Translations under genes and position numbers: made by a program
Source: Rickettsia felis URRWXCal2
GTDB lineage: Bacteria > Pseudomonadota > Alphaproteobacteria > Rickettsiales > Rickettsiaceae
Length of the DNA: 64,000 nt
Direction of reading: 5' to 3'
Assembly: GCA_000012145.1 (NCBI GenBank)
Contig: CP000053.1
Coordinates: 1,178,001-1,242,000 of the forward strand
The notes under the pieces: generated by a model
The model's database searches: none
What the model was told of the DNA's origin: nothing
What the model saw: only the letters and a program-made list of their open reading frames with translations
In this document: positions 18,505-28,420 of the stretch, piece after piece
How positions within the stretch are numbered: position 1 is the stretch's first letter
Layout of the letters: every line of letters starts with the position of its first letter

Positions 18505-19986
18505 ATGACGGAACTAAACAAATTAACAGTAGCAGACAGTGTAAAAGGTCTAAAAAATAAAGATTTTACAAGTAAGGAATTAGTTAATGCACATATTAAA
18601 CAAATAGAGAAACATAAAAACCTAAATGCTTATGTTACCGAAACTTTTGATTTAGCTTTAAAACAGGCTGAAGCAGCCGATCAAAATTATGCTCAAAATC
18701 AGCCGCAAACACTTGAGGGTATACCATTTGCCGCTAAAGATCTTTTCTGTACGAAAGGAATTAGAACTACGGCATGTTCTAATATACTGAAAAATTTTAT
18801 ACCTAATTATGAATCAAGCGTTACACAAAATATTTTTGATAAGGGCGGTGTGATGCTCGGCAAAACCAATATGGATGAGTTTGCTATGGGTTCGGCAAAT
18901 ATCACTAGTTGTTTTGGAAATGTAATTAGCCCTTGGAAAGCAAATGATGATAATGCAGATTTAGTTCCAGGCGGTTCTTCAGGCGGTTCAGCTGCAGCAG
19001 TTAGCGGGTTTATGGCATCTGCTGCTCTTGGTAGTGATACTGGAGGCTCGGTACGTCAACCTGCAAGCTTTACGGGTTTAGTCGGGTTCAAGCCCACTTA
19101 CGGACGTTGTTCGAGATACGGAATGGTATCATTTGCTAGCTCACTTGACCAAGCAGGGATATTTACTAGAAGCGTTTTAGACAGTAGCATTATGCTTGAA
19201 GCGATGATGGGATTTGATGAAAAAGATTCTACTTCGATTAAAGCAGAAGTTCCAGAACTACAATCCGCTATCGGAAGTTCTATGAAAAATATGAAGATAG
19301 GTGTACCTCTTAGCCTTGGTGAAGGCGGTATTATTGAACCTGATATTATGAAAATGTGGCAGGATACCATAGAGCTACTTAAAAACGCCGGTGCTGAAAT
19401 AGTTGATATTACACTGCCGCATGCTAAATACGGTGTTGCCGTTTATTACGTAATAGCACCGGCTGAAGCTTCTTCAAATTTATCTAGATATGACGGCGTT
19501 AGATACGGTCTTCGAGTAGAACGTGAAAATATGACGCTTGACGAAATGTATGAAATGACTAGATCAGCCGGATTTGGGGAGGAAGTAAAACGTCGTATTA
19601 TGATTGGAACATATGTGCTTTCATCTAGTTGTATGGATGCATATTATCTAAAAGCTCAGAAAGTACGTCGTTTAGTTGCAAACGATTTTAATAATGCTTT
19701 TGCAAAAGTTGACGCCATTTTGTTACCTGCAGCACCGACCGAAGCTTTTAAGATCGGTGAAAAACAAAATGATCCGACTATTATGTATTTAAACGATTTA
19801 TTTACTATTCCTGCAAGTTTAGCCGGTTTACCTTGTGCATCGGTTCCTGCCGGATTATCGGCACGAGGTTTACCTCTTGGGATGCAGATTATAGGTAAAC
19901 AATTAGACGAATATAATGTTTTGAAAGTAGCATCGACAATTGAGTCAGGTGTAAAACATATTAAATTTGAGCCAAAGGGTTTTTAA
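18505..19986 (+). CDS. gatA: Aspartyl/glutamyl-tRNA amidotransferase subunit A
   Basis: The 493-residue amidase subunit that releases ammonia from glutamine for transamidation of misacylated tRNA. The amidase-signature triad is visible: K78 (FAAKD), cis-S158 (GGSSGGS) and nucleophile S182 (DTGGSVR). Length is normal. The gene lies two bases after gatC and two before gatB. In Rickettsia the complex is expected to make Gln-tRNA(Gln), and probably Asn-tRNA(Asn). Confidence 0.96.
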   Translation: MTELNKLTVADSVKGLKNKDFTSKELVNAHIKQIEKHKNLNAYVTETFDLALKQAEAADQNYAQNQPQTLEGIPFAAKDLFCTKGIRTTACSNILKNFIPNYESSVTQNIFDKGGVMLGKTNMDEFAMGSANITSCFGNVISPWKANDDNADLVPGGSSGGSAAAVSGFMASAALGSDTGGSVRQPASFTGLVGFKPTYGRCSRYGMVSFASSLDQAGIFTRSVLDSSIMLEAMMGFDEKDSTSIKAEVPELQSAIGSSMKNMKIGVPLSLGEGGIIEPDIMKMWQDTIELLKNAGAEIVDITLPHAKYGVAVYYVIAPAEASSNLSRYDGVRYGLRVERENMTLDEMYEMTRSAGFGEEVKRRIMIGTYVLSSSCMDAYYLKAQKVRRLVANDFNNAFAKVDAILLPAAPTEAFKIGEKQNDPTIMYLNDLFTIPASLAGLPCASVPAGLSARGLPLGMQIIGKQLDEYNVLKVASTIESGVKHIKFEPKGF

Positions 19987-19988
19987 TT

Positions 19989-21440
19989 ATGGCATATATT
20001 GAAGGTAATACGGGAAAATGGGAATATATAATAGGGCTTGAAATCCATGCTCAAATTTCCTCAAAATCTAAGCTTTTTTCAGGAAGTAGTACTATTTTTG
20101 CAGCAAATCCAAATTCGCAGGTTTCCTATGTTGATGCAGCAATGCCCGGGATGTTACCGGTATTAAATAAGCATTGCGTATACCAAGCAATTAAAACAGG
20201 GCTTGGGCTTAAAGCTAAAATAAATAAATATTCGGTATTTGATCGTAAAAATTATTTTTATGCTGATCTGCCCCAAGGTTACCAAATCTCGCAATTTTAC
20301 TATCCTATAGTGCAAAACGGAACTATGGAAATACCGACTAGTACCGGCGATCTTAAAACTATTCGCATTAACCGTTTGCATTTAGAGCAGGATGCGGGTA
20401 AATCTATGCATGATCAATCACCACATTACAGCTTTATCGATTTAAATCGTGCCGGTATTGGACTTATGGAAATTGTGACCGAACCTGATATATCATCACC
20501 TGATGAAGCTGCTGAATTTGTAAAAAAGCTGAGAAATTTGCTACGTTATATCGGCAGCTGCGACGGTGATATGGAAAAAGGCTCAATGCGTTGCGATGCT
20601 AATATTTCAGTACGACGTAGCGGTGAACCACTCGGCACAAGATGCGAAATTAAAAATATTAATTCAATTCGTAATATTATTAAAGCAATAGAATTTGAAG
20701 CTAAAAGACAAGTAGACTTGCTTGAAAACGGTGAAGCAATAATTCAAGAAACACGCTTATTTAATGCCGATAGCGGTGAAACAAAAACTATGCGTTTAAA
20801 AGAAGAAGCACTTGATTATAGATATTTTCCTGATCCTGATTTATTACCGCTTGTTATTTCTGATGAGTTAATAAATGAACTAAAAGCAAACTTACCTGAG
20901 CTACCTGATCAAAAGATTGAAAAATATACGAAAGAATTTGGCTTAAGTAAATATGATGCCGAAGTAATAGTAGCCGATGAATCGGTTGCTGAGTATTTTG
21001 AGAAAGCAGCAAATGAATGTAACCCTAAAATGCTTACTAATTGGCTAACTAGTGAGTTGTTCGGACAATTAAACAAAGCATCGATAGGAATAAATGAATG
21101 TAAAATTACTCCTAGTAACTTTGCAAAACTGGTAAAATTAATAGAAAATGATACTATTTCTGGTAAAATTGCAAAAACCGTTTTTGAAATTATGTTTGAA
21201 ACCGGTAAAGCACCTGATAAAATAGTAGAGGAAAAAGGACTTGTACAAGTTTCGGATAATAACGTGCTGAACACAGTAATTGACGAGGTAATAGCTGAAA
21301 ATCCTGAATCAGTAGAGGGTTATAAAAGAGGTAAGGATAAATTATTCGGTTTCTTTGTAGGCCAGGTGATGAAAAAAACCGGCGGTAAGGCTAATCCGAC
21401 CCTTGTGAATCAGCTTTTAAAGGATAAGCTGGATTCTTGA
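19989..21440 (+). CDS. gatB: Aspartyl/glutamyl-tRNA amidotransferase subunit B
   Basis: The 483-residue kinase and tRNA-binding subunit of GatCAB. It activates the misacylated Glu or Asp with ATP and receives ammonia from GatA. Motifs include [13 protein letters not shown] near the N-terminus, the [18 protein letters not shown] segment, the Cys-containing SMRCDANIS and the YRYFPDPDL motif. The C-terminal YqeY-like domain is complete. Last gene of the operon; a palindromic element follows. Confidence 0.96.
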   Translation: MAYIEGNTGKWEYIIGLEIHAQISSKSKLFSGSSTIFAANPNSQVSYVDAAMPGMLPVLNKHCVYQAIKTGLGLKAKINKYSVFDRKNYFYADLPQGYQISQFYYPIVQNGTMEIPTSTGDLKTIRINRLHLEQDAGKSMHDQSPHYSFIDLNRAGIGLMEIVTEPDISSPDEAAEFVKKLRNLLRYIGSCDGDMEKGSMRCDANISVRRSGEPLGTRCEIKNINSIRNIIKAIEFEAKRQVDLLENGEAIIQETRLFNADSGETKTMRLKEEALDYRYFPDPDLLPLVISDELINELKANLPELPDQKIEKYTKEFGLSKYDAEVIVADESVAEYFEKAANECNPKMLTNWLTSELFGQLNKASIGINECKITPSNFAKLVKLIENDTISGKIAKTVFEIMFETGKAPDKIVEEKGLVQVSDNNVLNTVIDEVIAENPESVEGYKRGKDKLFGFFVGQVMKKTGGKANPTLVNQLLKDKLDS

Positions 21441-21482
21441 AGCTATTACTCCAGTAGGTATTGCCCGCATGATAAGTTTTCC

Positions 21483-21580
21483 CGTCATTGTGAGCGAACG
21501 AAGTGAGCGTGGCAATCTCATGAAATAGTATAACACTTCTGAGATTGCCACGTCGATGCTACGCATCTCCTCGCAATGAC
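21483..21580. repeat. Dispersed palindromic element, type A
   Basis: A 98-bp copy with AGCGAACGAAGTGAGCGTGG on the left and GCCACGTCGATGCTACGCATC on the right. It is the spacer between gatB and the binding-protein gene. Confidence 0.85.
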
Positions 21581-21623
21581 AATTCGGCACATGACACACA
21601 CTAAAACTTAAAACATTATTTTT

Positions 21624-22349
21624 ATGAAATTTCTAAAAATATTTCTACTATCTTTCTTACTAGTTTCTTGTGAAAAAAAAGAAACGGAGAAAACTTTAAT
21701 AGTCGGTACTGCCGCAGATAATCCTCCTTATGAATTCATCCAAGACGGGGAGATTGTTGGGATTGATATTGATATTATAAAAGCAATAAGTGAACGTCTA
21801 AATAAAAAAGTTATTATAAAAAACTTCGACTTTAACGGTTTACTTGCAGCTTTAGTTAGTGAAAATATTGATGTTGCGGTGGCGGAGCTTTCCGTAACAC
21901 CGGAGCGTTCCGAATATATCAGCTTTTCCGATAATTACGCTACTGCAAGATTTGCCATAATATATAGAACAGGCGATAATATACAAAATAGCAAAGATCT
22001 AGAGAATAAAATAGTAGGGGTACAGCTCGGTAGTGTTTTAGAAAAAAAAGCACAAGATCTATCACAGACAATGAATATTAAAGTTCATTCTTTAGCAAAT
22101 CATTTAATGTTAGTTGAAGAGTTAAAAGCCAGAGTCATAGATGCTATTATTTCTGAGGAATTTCAAGGCAAAAAATTAAAAGAAAATAATTCAAATTTAG
22201 AAAGCAGTACTTTAGAAGAATTTTCATCAGATTTTGCTATAGGTATGTCTAAAAACTCAGGACTAATTAATGAAATTAATGAGGCAATCGATTCATTAAA
22301 AAAAGACGGAACCATTAACAAAATTATGAAAAAATGGCTGGGACAGTAA
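21624..22349 (+). CDS. Amino-acid ABC transporter substrate-binding lipoprotein
   Basis: A 241-residue periplasmic binding protein of the polar amino-acid (family 3, ArtI/GlnH) class. The N-terminus is a lipoprotein signal: hydrophobic stretch then LLVSC, so Cys16 should be lipidated. The family signature ([17 protein letters not shown]) follows at about residues 47-63. A permease of the same transporter class lies at 52.7-53.3 kb, not adjacent, and may be its partner. Ligand specificity cannot be read from the sequence. The end overlaps the next gene by 16 bases. Confidence 0.88.
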
Positions 22350-22816
22350 CAGAAAGTCAATTTAAAGATACTATGAGTCGATTCCCCCAGGGAGTGACTA
22401 TTATAACAACAAATTGTAATAACGAGCTTTTTGGCTTTACTGCTAGTTCTCTTACTTCTGTATCTTTAAAACCACCGTTAATATTATTTTGCCTCAATAA
22501 AAACTCTTTTAGTATAAACAGTTTTCAGAAAAGTGATAAATTCGCAGTTAGTATTTTAGCAGAGAATCAAATTGATATCTCAAAACATTTTGCTAAATCA
22601 CAACCTAATAAATTTACAAAAATTGCTTATGAGCTTGGCAATAAAACCAATTGCCCTTTAATAAACGGTGCAACTTGTTATATAGAATGTAATAAATATG
22701 CTTCTTACGATGCCGGTGATCATGTTATATTTATTGGTGAAGTAATAAATACTGCTATTAAAAATGATTTAAAGCCTCTATTATATTTTCATAAATCTTA
22801 TACAAATTTACAATAA
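22334..22816 (+). CDS. Flavin reductase-like FMN-binding protein
   Basis: A 160-residue protein of the flavin reductase domain family (small components of two-component monooxygenases). Family pattern: [17 protein letters not shown] (residues 11-27), [21 protein letters not shown], and the C-terminal [10 protein letters not shown]. These enzymes reduce FMN or FAD with NAD(P)H. Its start lies inside the end of the binding-protein gene, and dapB follows after seven bases, so all three are probably co-transcribed. No partner monooxygenase is visible; physiological role unknown. Confidence 0.85.
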
Positions 22817-22823
22817 ATCAAAT

Positions 22824-23561
22824 ATGATTAATATCGGTCTTAGCGGTTCTACCGGTAAAATGGGAAAAACCATTACAGAGAGAATAGATAAATTTAAAGA
22901 TTGTAAAATTTCAGCAAAATTTAATAGTACTAATAATTTAGATGATTTAGATAATTTTTGTAAAAATTCTGATGTAATCATCGATTTTTCTACTCCTGAA
23001 ATATTAGAAAAATTAATTAATTATGCATTAAAACATAATACAAAATTAGTAATCGGAATCACAGGACTCCAGCCTCAACATTTTAAGCTTTTAGAAAAAG
23101 CAGCTCAAACTTTACCTATTTTATATTCTGCAAATATGAGTATCGGGGCTAATTTGCTCAGCTATTTAGCAAGAAAGGCAACAAAAATACTAGATGATTA
23201 CGATATTGAAATTCTAGAAACCCATCACCGTAATAAAAAAGATTCACCCTCAGGAACTGCTATTATGCTTGCTGAAACGATTGCAAGCGAAAAAGGACTA
23301 AATATAGCATTTAATCGTGGTAATAGACCAAGATGCGAAAAAGAAATAGGTATTTCCTCGCTTCGTGGTGGAAATGTTCACGGTATACATGAAATATCTT
23401 TCCTAGGTGACGATGAAATAATCACTTTAAAACACGAAGCTCTGAATAAAAATTCCTTTGCCATTGGTGCAATTAAAGCTGCTATTTGGCTACAAGATAA
23501 ATCACCGGCTTTATATTCAATGCAAGATATTTATAATTATAGCTTGAAAAAACAGCTCTAA
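22824..23561 (+). CDS. dapB: 4-hydroxy-tetrahydrodipicolinate reductase
   Basis: A 245-residue NAD(P)H-dependent reductase of the diaminopimelate pathway, which supplies meso-DAP for peptidoglycan. The Rossmann motif [10 protein letters not shown] is at residues 5-14, and the catalytic region [15 protein letters not shown] is intact. Length is normal. It is third in an operon-like run with the binding lipoprotein and flavin reductase, two genes with no obvious pathway link. Confidence 0.95.
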
Positions 23562-23606
23562 CAGACTATATTTTATTATGTAAATAACATAATCCTAAGG
23601 TTACTT

Positions 23607-24317
23607 ATGATCGATTATACAAAAACTTTAACTGCCACCTCAAAGAATAAAACTTTTGATGAAGGCTTAAGAAAATACATGCTTAAAGTATATAATTATA
23701 TGGCTTTAGCACTTTTACTAACCGGTGTAGCGGCCGTAACGACTATATCAGTTGAACCTATTTATAATTTAATGTTTCAAACAGGTTTCGGCACTATTAT
23801 GATGTTTGCTCCGCTCGGTATTGCTTTATATTTCTTTATGGGCTTCGGACGAATGAACCTGAAAACGGCACAAATATTATTTTGGGTTTATGCCGGTTTA
23901 ACCGGTATGTCGCTTGCATATTTAGCTCTTATTTATACCGGTGCCTCGATAGCTCGTACTTTCTTTATTTGCTCTTCCGTTTTTGGAGCAATGAGTTTAT
24001 ACGGTTATAGTACAAGTAGAGATTTAACATCTATGGGTTCATTTTTTGCAATGGGTCTTATAGGTCTTATCATTGCTTCATTAGTTAACTTGTTTCTAAA
24101 AAGCTCGGCTCTTTCTTTTGCTACTTCTCTTATTGGAATAGTAGTATTTATGGGATTAATTGCTTGGGACACTCAAAAGATTAAGTCTATGTATTACATG
24201 GCAGGAAACGATGAAGTAGGACAAAAGCTTTCTATTATGGCAGCCTTTACTTTATACTTAGATTTTATAAATCTTTTCCTATATTTAATGAGATTTTTAG
24301 GCAATAGAAGAGATTAA
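23607..24317 (+). CDS. Bax inhibitor-1/YccA family membrane protein
   Basis: A 236-residue integral membrane protein of the BI-1 (UPF0005) family with seven predicted membrane segments. Typical elements are the N-terminal YMLKVYNYMALALLLTG, the internal WVYAGLTGMSLAYL, and the C-terminal ending LYLDFINLFLYLMRFLG. Bacterial members such as YccA/YbhL are linked to FtsH regulation or pH-dependent calcium leak; the substrate here is unknown. The start has AAGG upstream. A terminator follows. Confidence 0.9.
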   Translation: MIDYTKTLTATSKNKTFDEGLRKYMLKVYNYMALALLLTGVAAVTTISVEPIYNLMFQTGFGTIMMFAPLGIALYFFMGFGRMNLKTAQILFWVYAGLTGMSLAYLALIYTGASIARTFFICSSVFGAMSLYGYSTSRDLTSMGSFFAMGLIGLIIASLVNLFLKSSALSFATSLIGIVVFMGLIAWDTQKIKSMYYMAGNDEVGQKLSIMAAFTLYLDFINLFLYLMRFLGNRRD

Positions 24318-24331
24318 TTGGTATCCTTTCT

Positions 24332-24366
24332 GCAAAGTCATGATTTATTTCATGGCTTTGTTTTTT
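24332..24366 (+). terminator. Rho-independent terminator after the BI-1 family gene
   Basis: An 11-bp stem (CAAAGTCATGA / TCATGGCTTTG, one wobble) is followed directly by a run of six T. It lies 15 bases after the stop. Confidence 0.8.
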
Positions 24367-24789
24367 CATTGTCATATCACGATCAAATCTATAGTTCCGA
24401 ATAGTTTTTAAAAAGACCTCGATGTTATATCCCCACAAAAGCGGGGCCTTGTTGTATGGATACCGACTCCTCATTATGAACGGTCTAAGCGAGTTGGCGT
24501 TGTTGCGTGGACCGAGAAATCCGTTCGGTGTCATACCGTGGCTTGACCAGGGTATCCAAAAAACAATAAAAATACTAATAATTTTAGTATTTTTAACTGG
24601 ATCCCGCTACAAGCTTGCGGGATAACAGAGGTGAAATTGATTCACGCGGGCAATGCCAAGCTAGTTCGACAATCCAGAAAAAATAAAAAAAAATTCTGCA
24701 AATTAGAATTTCTTTCTTCCCTGCAATTAATAATAATTAATTTATATAATAAATTTTTGAAGCATTAGTTAATATAATTAGGTTATTTT
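24367..24789. other. Gene-free stretch with repeat fragments
   Basis: This gap holds no credible gene. Open frames across it are translations of palindromic-element pieces, including the GTCATACCGTG element at 24540-24627 and fragments such as GCGTTGTTGCGTGG. The last 80 bases before the next ATG are AT-rich and presumably hold the promoter. Confidence 0.6.
24540..24627. repeat. Dispersed palindromic element, GTCATACCGTG type
   Basis: The left end GTCATACCGTGGCTTGACCAG, then GGTATCC, forms a hairpin. The centre AATACTAATAATTTTAGTATT is itself palindromic. The right end GGATCCCGCTACAAGCTTGCGGGAT forms a second hairpin. A half copy lies at 13028-13079. Confidence 0.65.
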
Positions 24790-26907
24790 ATGTCTAAAGA
24801 AAAAACTCAACAGGAATTATTATTACAAGAGCAACTTTTTAAAGCCCTGAAAACAGAAGATACAGCATTGAATGCCAAAAAAATATCTAGAGCCTGCGAA
24901 GGCATTGCCGAATCTGTTATTGACCTTTCTAATGACCAATCCCCTACTACTGCAAGTCTATATGTTAGTCAAATGGAATTAGCCGATTTAAACACTAAGG
25001 ATTTAGCTAAAGTTACAACAATAATAAAAAACTCGTTTCCAGGAGATAAACACAGGGAATTCAGAGAAATAGTCGATGCACCTCTTTTACAGCATTTAGT
25101 TATGGAAGAGGCAATTGAAAGACAAGTTGGATTAGATGATAGCCGATATAATGCAGATTACAGAAAACTTGAAGAATTAAGCAATCCTAATGACCCTAAA
25201 AAAGCAATTGATGCTATGCTACGTGATAAGAGGGTGGCACAGCAAGCTGAGTTTGAGGAGAAAGGAAAAAAGGCAGCAGGAGTTTCTGCCGGTTATGTTG
25301 CTAAAGATGAGCTAGGAAATACTTTTATTTTAAAACATTTTTATAAAACTCATGCTGCATGCCAAAAAATACAAGATAATAATGCACGAAAACAGGCTAT
25401 TGCTGACCGAAGAGACGGGGTACAAGAATTAATAGGCTCTACTATGTATCAATTTTTATTACATGATCGAGCACCAAAAGAAGGGCTGGTAAAAGCGGAT
25501 GAAAAACACCCTGATTCACTTTATGTACGTTCTAAATTTTTTGATAATGCTGTAACACTAACAGAATTTTCCGGTTTATCAGATCAAACTAGAGTCAGAG
25601 CTAATGATCAAAATTTAAAAAAGCTAGAAGGATTTGAAAAAGCCATAGCTGCTTGTCATATGCTGGGGGAAGTAGATTATCATGCTGGTAATTTAATGAT
25701 GCAGGATGGTAAAACAATAACCAAAATTGATCATGGTCGCTCTTTTTTAGCATTTCATAAGGATTTTGGCAGTATGATCCAATTAACAAATGAAATGTTT
25801 GCACATCCTGGAGTCGGCTACAATGCTGCTATCAAAGCAGGTAATTTCTCATTTAGTATCGATAAATATAGCGAATCGTTAAATCAGATGATAAGTCAAT
25901 TTGATGAGAAACAGATGGAAGCAATAGTTGATCAAAAAATTGATGAATTATAAAAAGCCGGGTTTGATCCGAAAAATATTGCGTTATCCGCTAATATTAA
26001 CAATTTTGATGATTTGAGGAAACACTATAAAGGCAGTATAAAAGAAAATCTTGTTAATATGCAAGAAGTGGCCAAAGGAGCTGAGATAGTAACAAAATTC
26101 AGTAATGTCTCACCTGAATTTAAAAATGACGGTTGGTTAAAGGCTTTCGCTAATTCACCTGTAAAAGACCCGGTACTCTATGCAATAAATAATAACATTA
26201 CAATTGAAGGTAAAGATGCTAAAGAGTGGGCGTATGAAAATAATTACCAAATTAAAACTTCTATAGGCTTGAAAAAAGAAATAATCAAGGAACAACAATG
26301 GAGCAAAGATTTAGAAGGAAAATGGAAAGAAACAGAAGTTGAGGTTAAGAAAGATAAAGTAGAAGTACAAATTTCTGATCCTGTAAAATCAATGCGTACA
26401 CAAGATAAATCTTCCGGCGAAAAGTTGGAATCACTAATTGTTGATTTTACAAAACAGGCAACAACTAAAAACGTAACCGATAAAGAAGTAGCAAAATTCT
26501 ACGACAATATAATGAAAGAGCTAAAAAAAGAAAATTATCTTACCCAGCAGGATATTGAGGGTATAAAGAAAGATTTAAAATATCAGGATAATATAGAAAA
26601 TACGACCAACTTATTAAATGCTAAATCTTTTAAATTAAATTCCAAAGATACTATATATTACAAGGTAGGAAATTTTTGTGAAAAGATAGGTTTATCTAAC
26701 ATTTCAAACTATTTTATGAAAAAAATTTCTCCTGAAAATTTAAATGAAATTCATGATACACAGAAGCTGATAGCAGAAAGTATAAAAATTGGTAACATAT
26801 TAAAACAAAAAGGAAATCAAGGCATTCAGCCAAAAAGAGTAGAAGCGGTAAAAGAAATTGCATTCTCTAAATTACAAGCTAAAAGAGAAAATCAGAAACA
26901 AAGATAG
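24790..26907 (+). pseudogene. Kinase-like effector candidate (Risk1-like), split by an in-frame stop
   Basis: One frame runs from the ATG at 24790 to 26907 and would encode about 705 residues, interrupted only by TAA at 25951-25953 (codon 388). The first 387 residues carry an ordered set of kinase-like motifs: Lys182 in GNTFILKHF, a catalytic-loop-like DYHAGN (D296, H298, N301) and IDHGRSF (D314, G316) in the place of the metal-binding DFG. This order is shared by eukaryotic-type lipid kinases and bacterial effector kinases. The rickettsial effector Risk1 is described as a phosphoinositide kinase, and this may be its relative; that link is from memory. The second half is Lys/Glu-rich and helical. 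A truncated product with the whole kinase-like part is still possible. Confidence 0.55.
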
Positions 26908-26976
26908 GCATTGTTGAGGATATGCCTTAAACGTCATTGCGAGCAGTCACGGTATTTTTGCGTGGTTCTGTTTCAC

Positions 26977-27073
26977 CGTCATTGCGAGGAAATTACGAAG
27001 TAATTGACGAAGCAATCTCAGGCAAAATTCCTGAGATTGCCATGTCGGGACTACGTCCCTCCTCGCAATGACG
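26977..27073. repeat. Dispersed palindromic element, type A
   Basis: A 97-bp copy with AAATTACGAAGTAATTGACG on the left. A left-arm fragment (CGTCATTGCGAGCAG) precedes it near 26932. Together they occupy most of the 322-bp gap before the next gene; the rest is AT-rich and I see nothing else in it. Confidence 0.85.
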
Positions 27074-27229
27074 AGGGGTTTCGATGCCACGCAATACTAC
27101 GTGGGAATGACTATTGTAAAAAGGAAGCTTTACTTATATTTTTATTCTTTAATATAAGTAAATTTATTTACAATAATATTATTTTTATATAAAGTATTCA
27201 TTAATCAACATTAATTTGCTAGGTAACAT

Positions 27230-28363
27230 ATGCGGATAATGAGTATTTTTAGCTTTAAGAAATATAAAACGATTTATTTAAAATTTATTAATATACAAGT
27301 AAAGTTAATTTATAGCTTACTTATTTCAAATATTTTTATATCTTCTATATATGGATGTACTAGGGCAGTTTATTTAGGCTCAGAAAATGTAGTAATTACA
27401 GGAAGAACAATGGATTGGAGAGAGGATATTCAATCTAATCTTTGGGTTTTTCCACGTGGCATAGAGCGTAACGGTATGGCCGGTTCTCAATCGATTACAT
27501 GGGTATCAAAATATGGCAGTTTAGTTACTTCCGGTTATGATATTGGCACTGTTGACGGGATAAATGAGAAAGGATTAGCCGCTAATTTATTATATTTGGT
27601 AGAATCAAATTATGGTAAAGCAGACGATAAACAACATACTATATCTGTTTCTATATGGACACAATATGTACTCGATAATTTTGCAAGTGTTGCAGAAGCC
27701 GTAGAAGCATTTAGTCAGAATCTTATTAGAGTAATGCCGTTAGTTCTTGAAAACGGTATACCGGCACAAGTTCATTTATCTATCTCCGATAGTACAGGTG
27801 ATTCAGCAATATTTGAGTATATAGACGGAAATTTAGTGATACATCACGGTAAACAATATCAAGTAATGACTAATTCACCGAAATTTGACCATCAACTTGC
27901 TTTAAATACATATTGGGAAGAAATAAACGGCTTAATATTCATGCCGGGAACTAATAAAGCTGCAGATCGTTTTGTTCGTGCATCATTTTTGATAAATGCT
28001 ATTCCTAAAAAAATCGCTCCACAATATAAAAATGCCGTTATTGAAGGAAAATACATTAATCAAGCTATAGCAAGCGTAATGGGAATAATGCGTAGTGTTA
28101 GTGTCCCTTTGGGTATCACTACATCTGATCAACCAAACATATCATCTACATTATGGAGAACAATTACAGATCATAAAAATAAAATTTATTATTTTGATTC
28201 ATCAACTTCTCCAAATGTATTTTGGATATCTCTTGCCAATTTAGATTTCAAGAAAGGAGCACCGGTAAAAAAACTTATTATATCAAAAGGACAAGTATTT
28301 TCAGGTGAAGTATCGGAGCATTTTGTTCCTGAAAAACCTTTTAAATTTTCATCGACACAATAA
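27230..28363 (+). CDS. Choloylglycine hydrolase (Ntn-hydrolase) family enzyme, exported
   Basis: A 377-residue linear-amide C-N hydrolase of the penicillin V acylase/bile salt hydrolase family. A long basic-then-hydrophobic N-terminus (residues 1-42) ends exactly before CTRAVYLGSE, so cleavage would expose Cys43, the catalytic N-terminal nucleophile. R59 and D62 in GRTMDW are the family's conserved active-site residues. Such enzymes cleave amide bonds in bile salts, penicillin V, N-acyl homoserine lactones or N-acyl lipids; the substrate here is unknown. A periplasmic or outer-membrane location is inferred from the signal. Convergent with aspS. Confidence 0.87.
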   Translation: MRIMSIFSFKKYKTIYLKFINIQVKLIYSLLISNIFISSIYGCTRAVYLGSENVVITGRTMDWREDIQSNLWVFPRGIERNGMAGSQSITWVSKYGSLVTSGYDIGTVDGINEKGLAANLLYLVESNYGKADDKQHTISVSIWTQYVLDNFASVAEAVEAFSQNLIRVMPLVLENGIPAQVHLSISDSTGDSAIFEYIDGNLVIHHGKQYQVMTNSPKFDHQLALNTYWEEINGLIFMPGTNKAADRFVRASFLINAIPKKIAPQYKNAVIEGKYINQAIASVMGIMRSVSVPLGITTSDQPNISSTLWRTITDHKNKIYYFDSSTSPNVFWISLANLDFKKGAPVKKLIISKGQVFSGEVSEHFVPEKPFKFSSTQ

Positions 28364-28386
28364 AATTACAAAAATTAGATTTACGT

Positions 28387-28413
28387 CCAAGATAAAATCG
28401 TCTTTTATCTTGG
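28387..28413. terminator. Hairpin between convergent genes
   Basis: A perfect 11-bp stem (CCAAGATAAAA / TTTTATCTTGG) with a 5-base loop lies between the stops of the hydrolase gene and aspS. No strong T run follows on either strand, so termination efficiency is uncertain. Confidence 0.55.
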
Positions 28414-28420
28414 CTAATTG

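Noticed and set aside
24422..24625. Short plus-strand frame of 67 codons
   Set aside because: It runs across repeat fragments and a terminal hairpin of a palindromic element and has no ribosome site.
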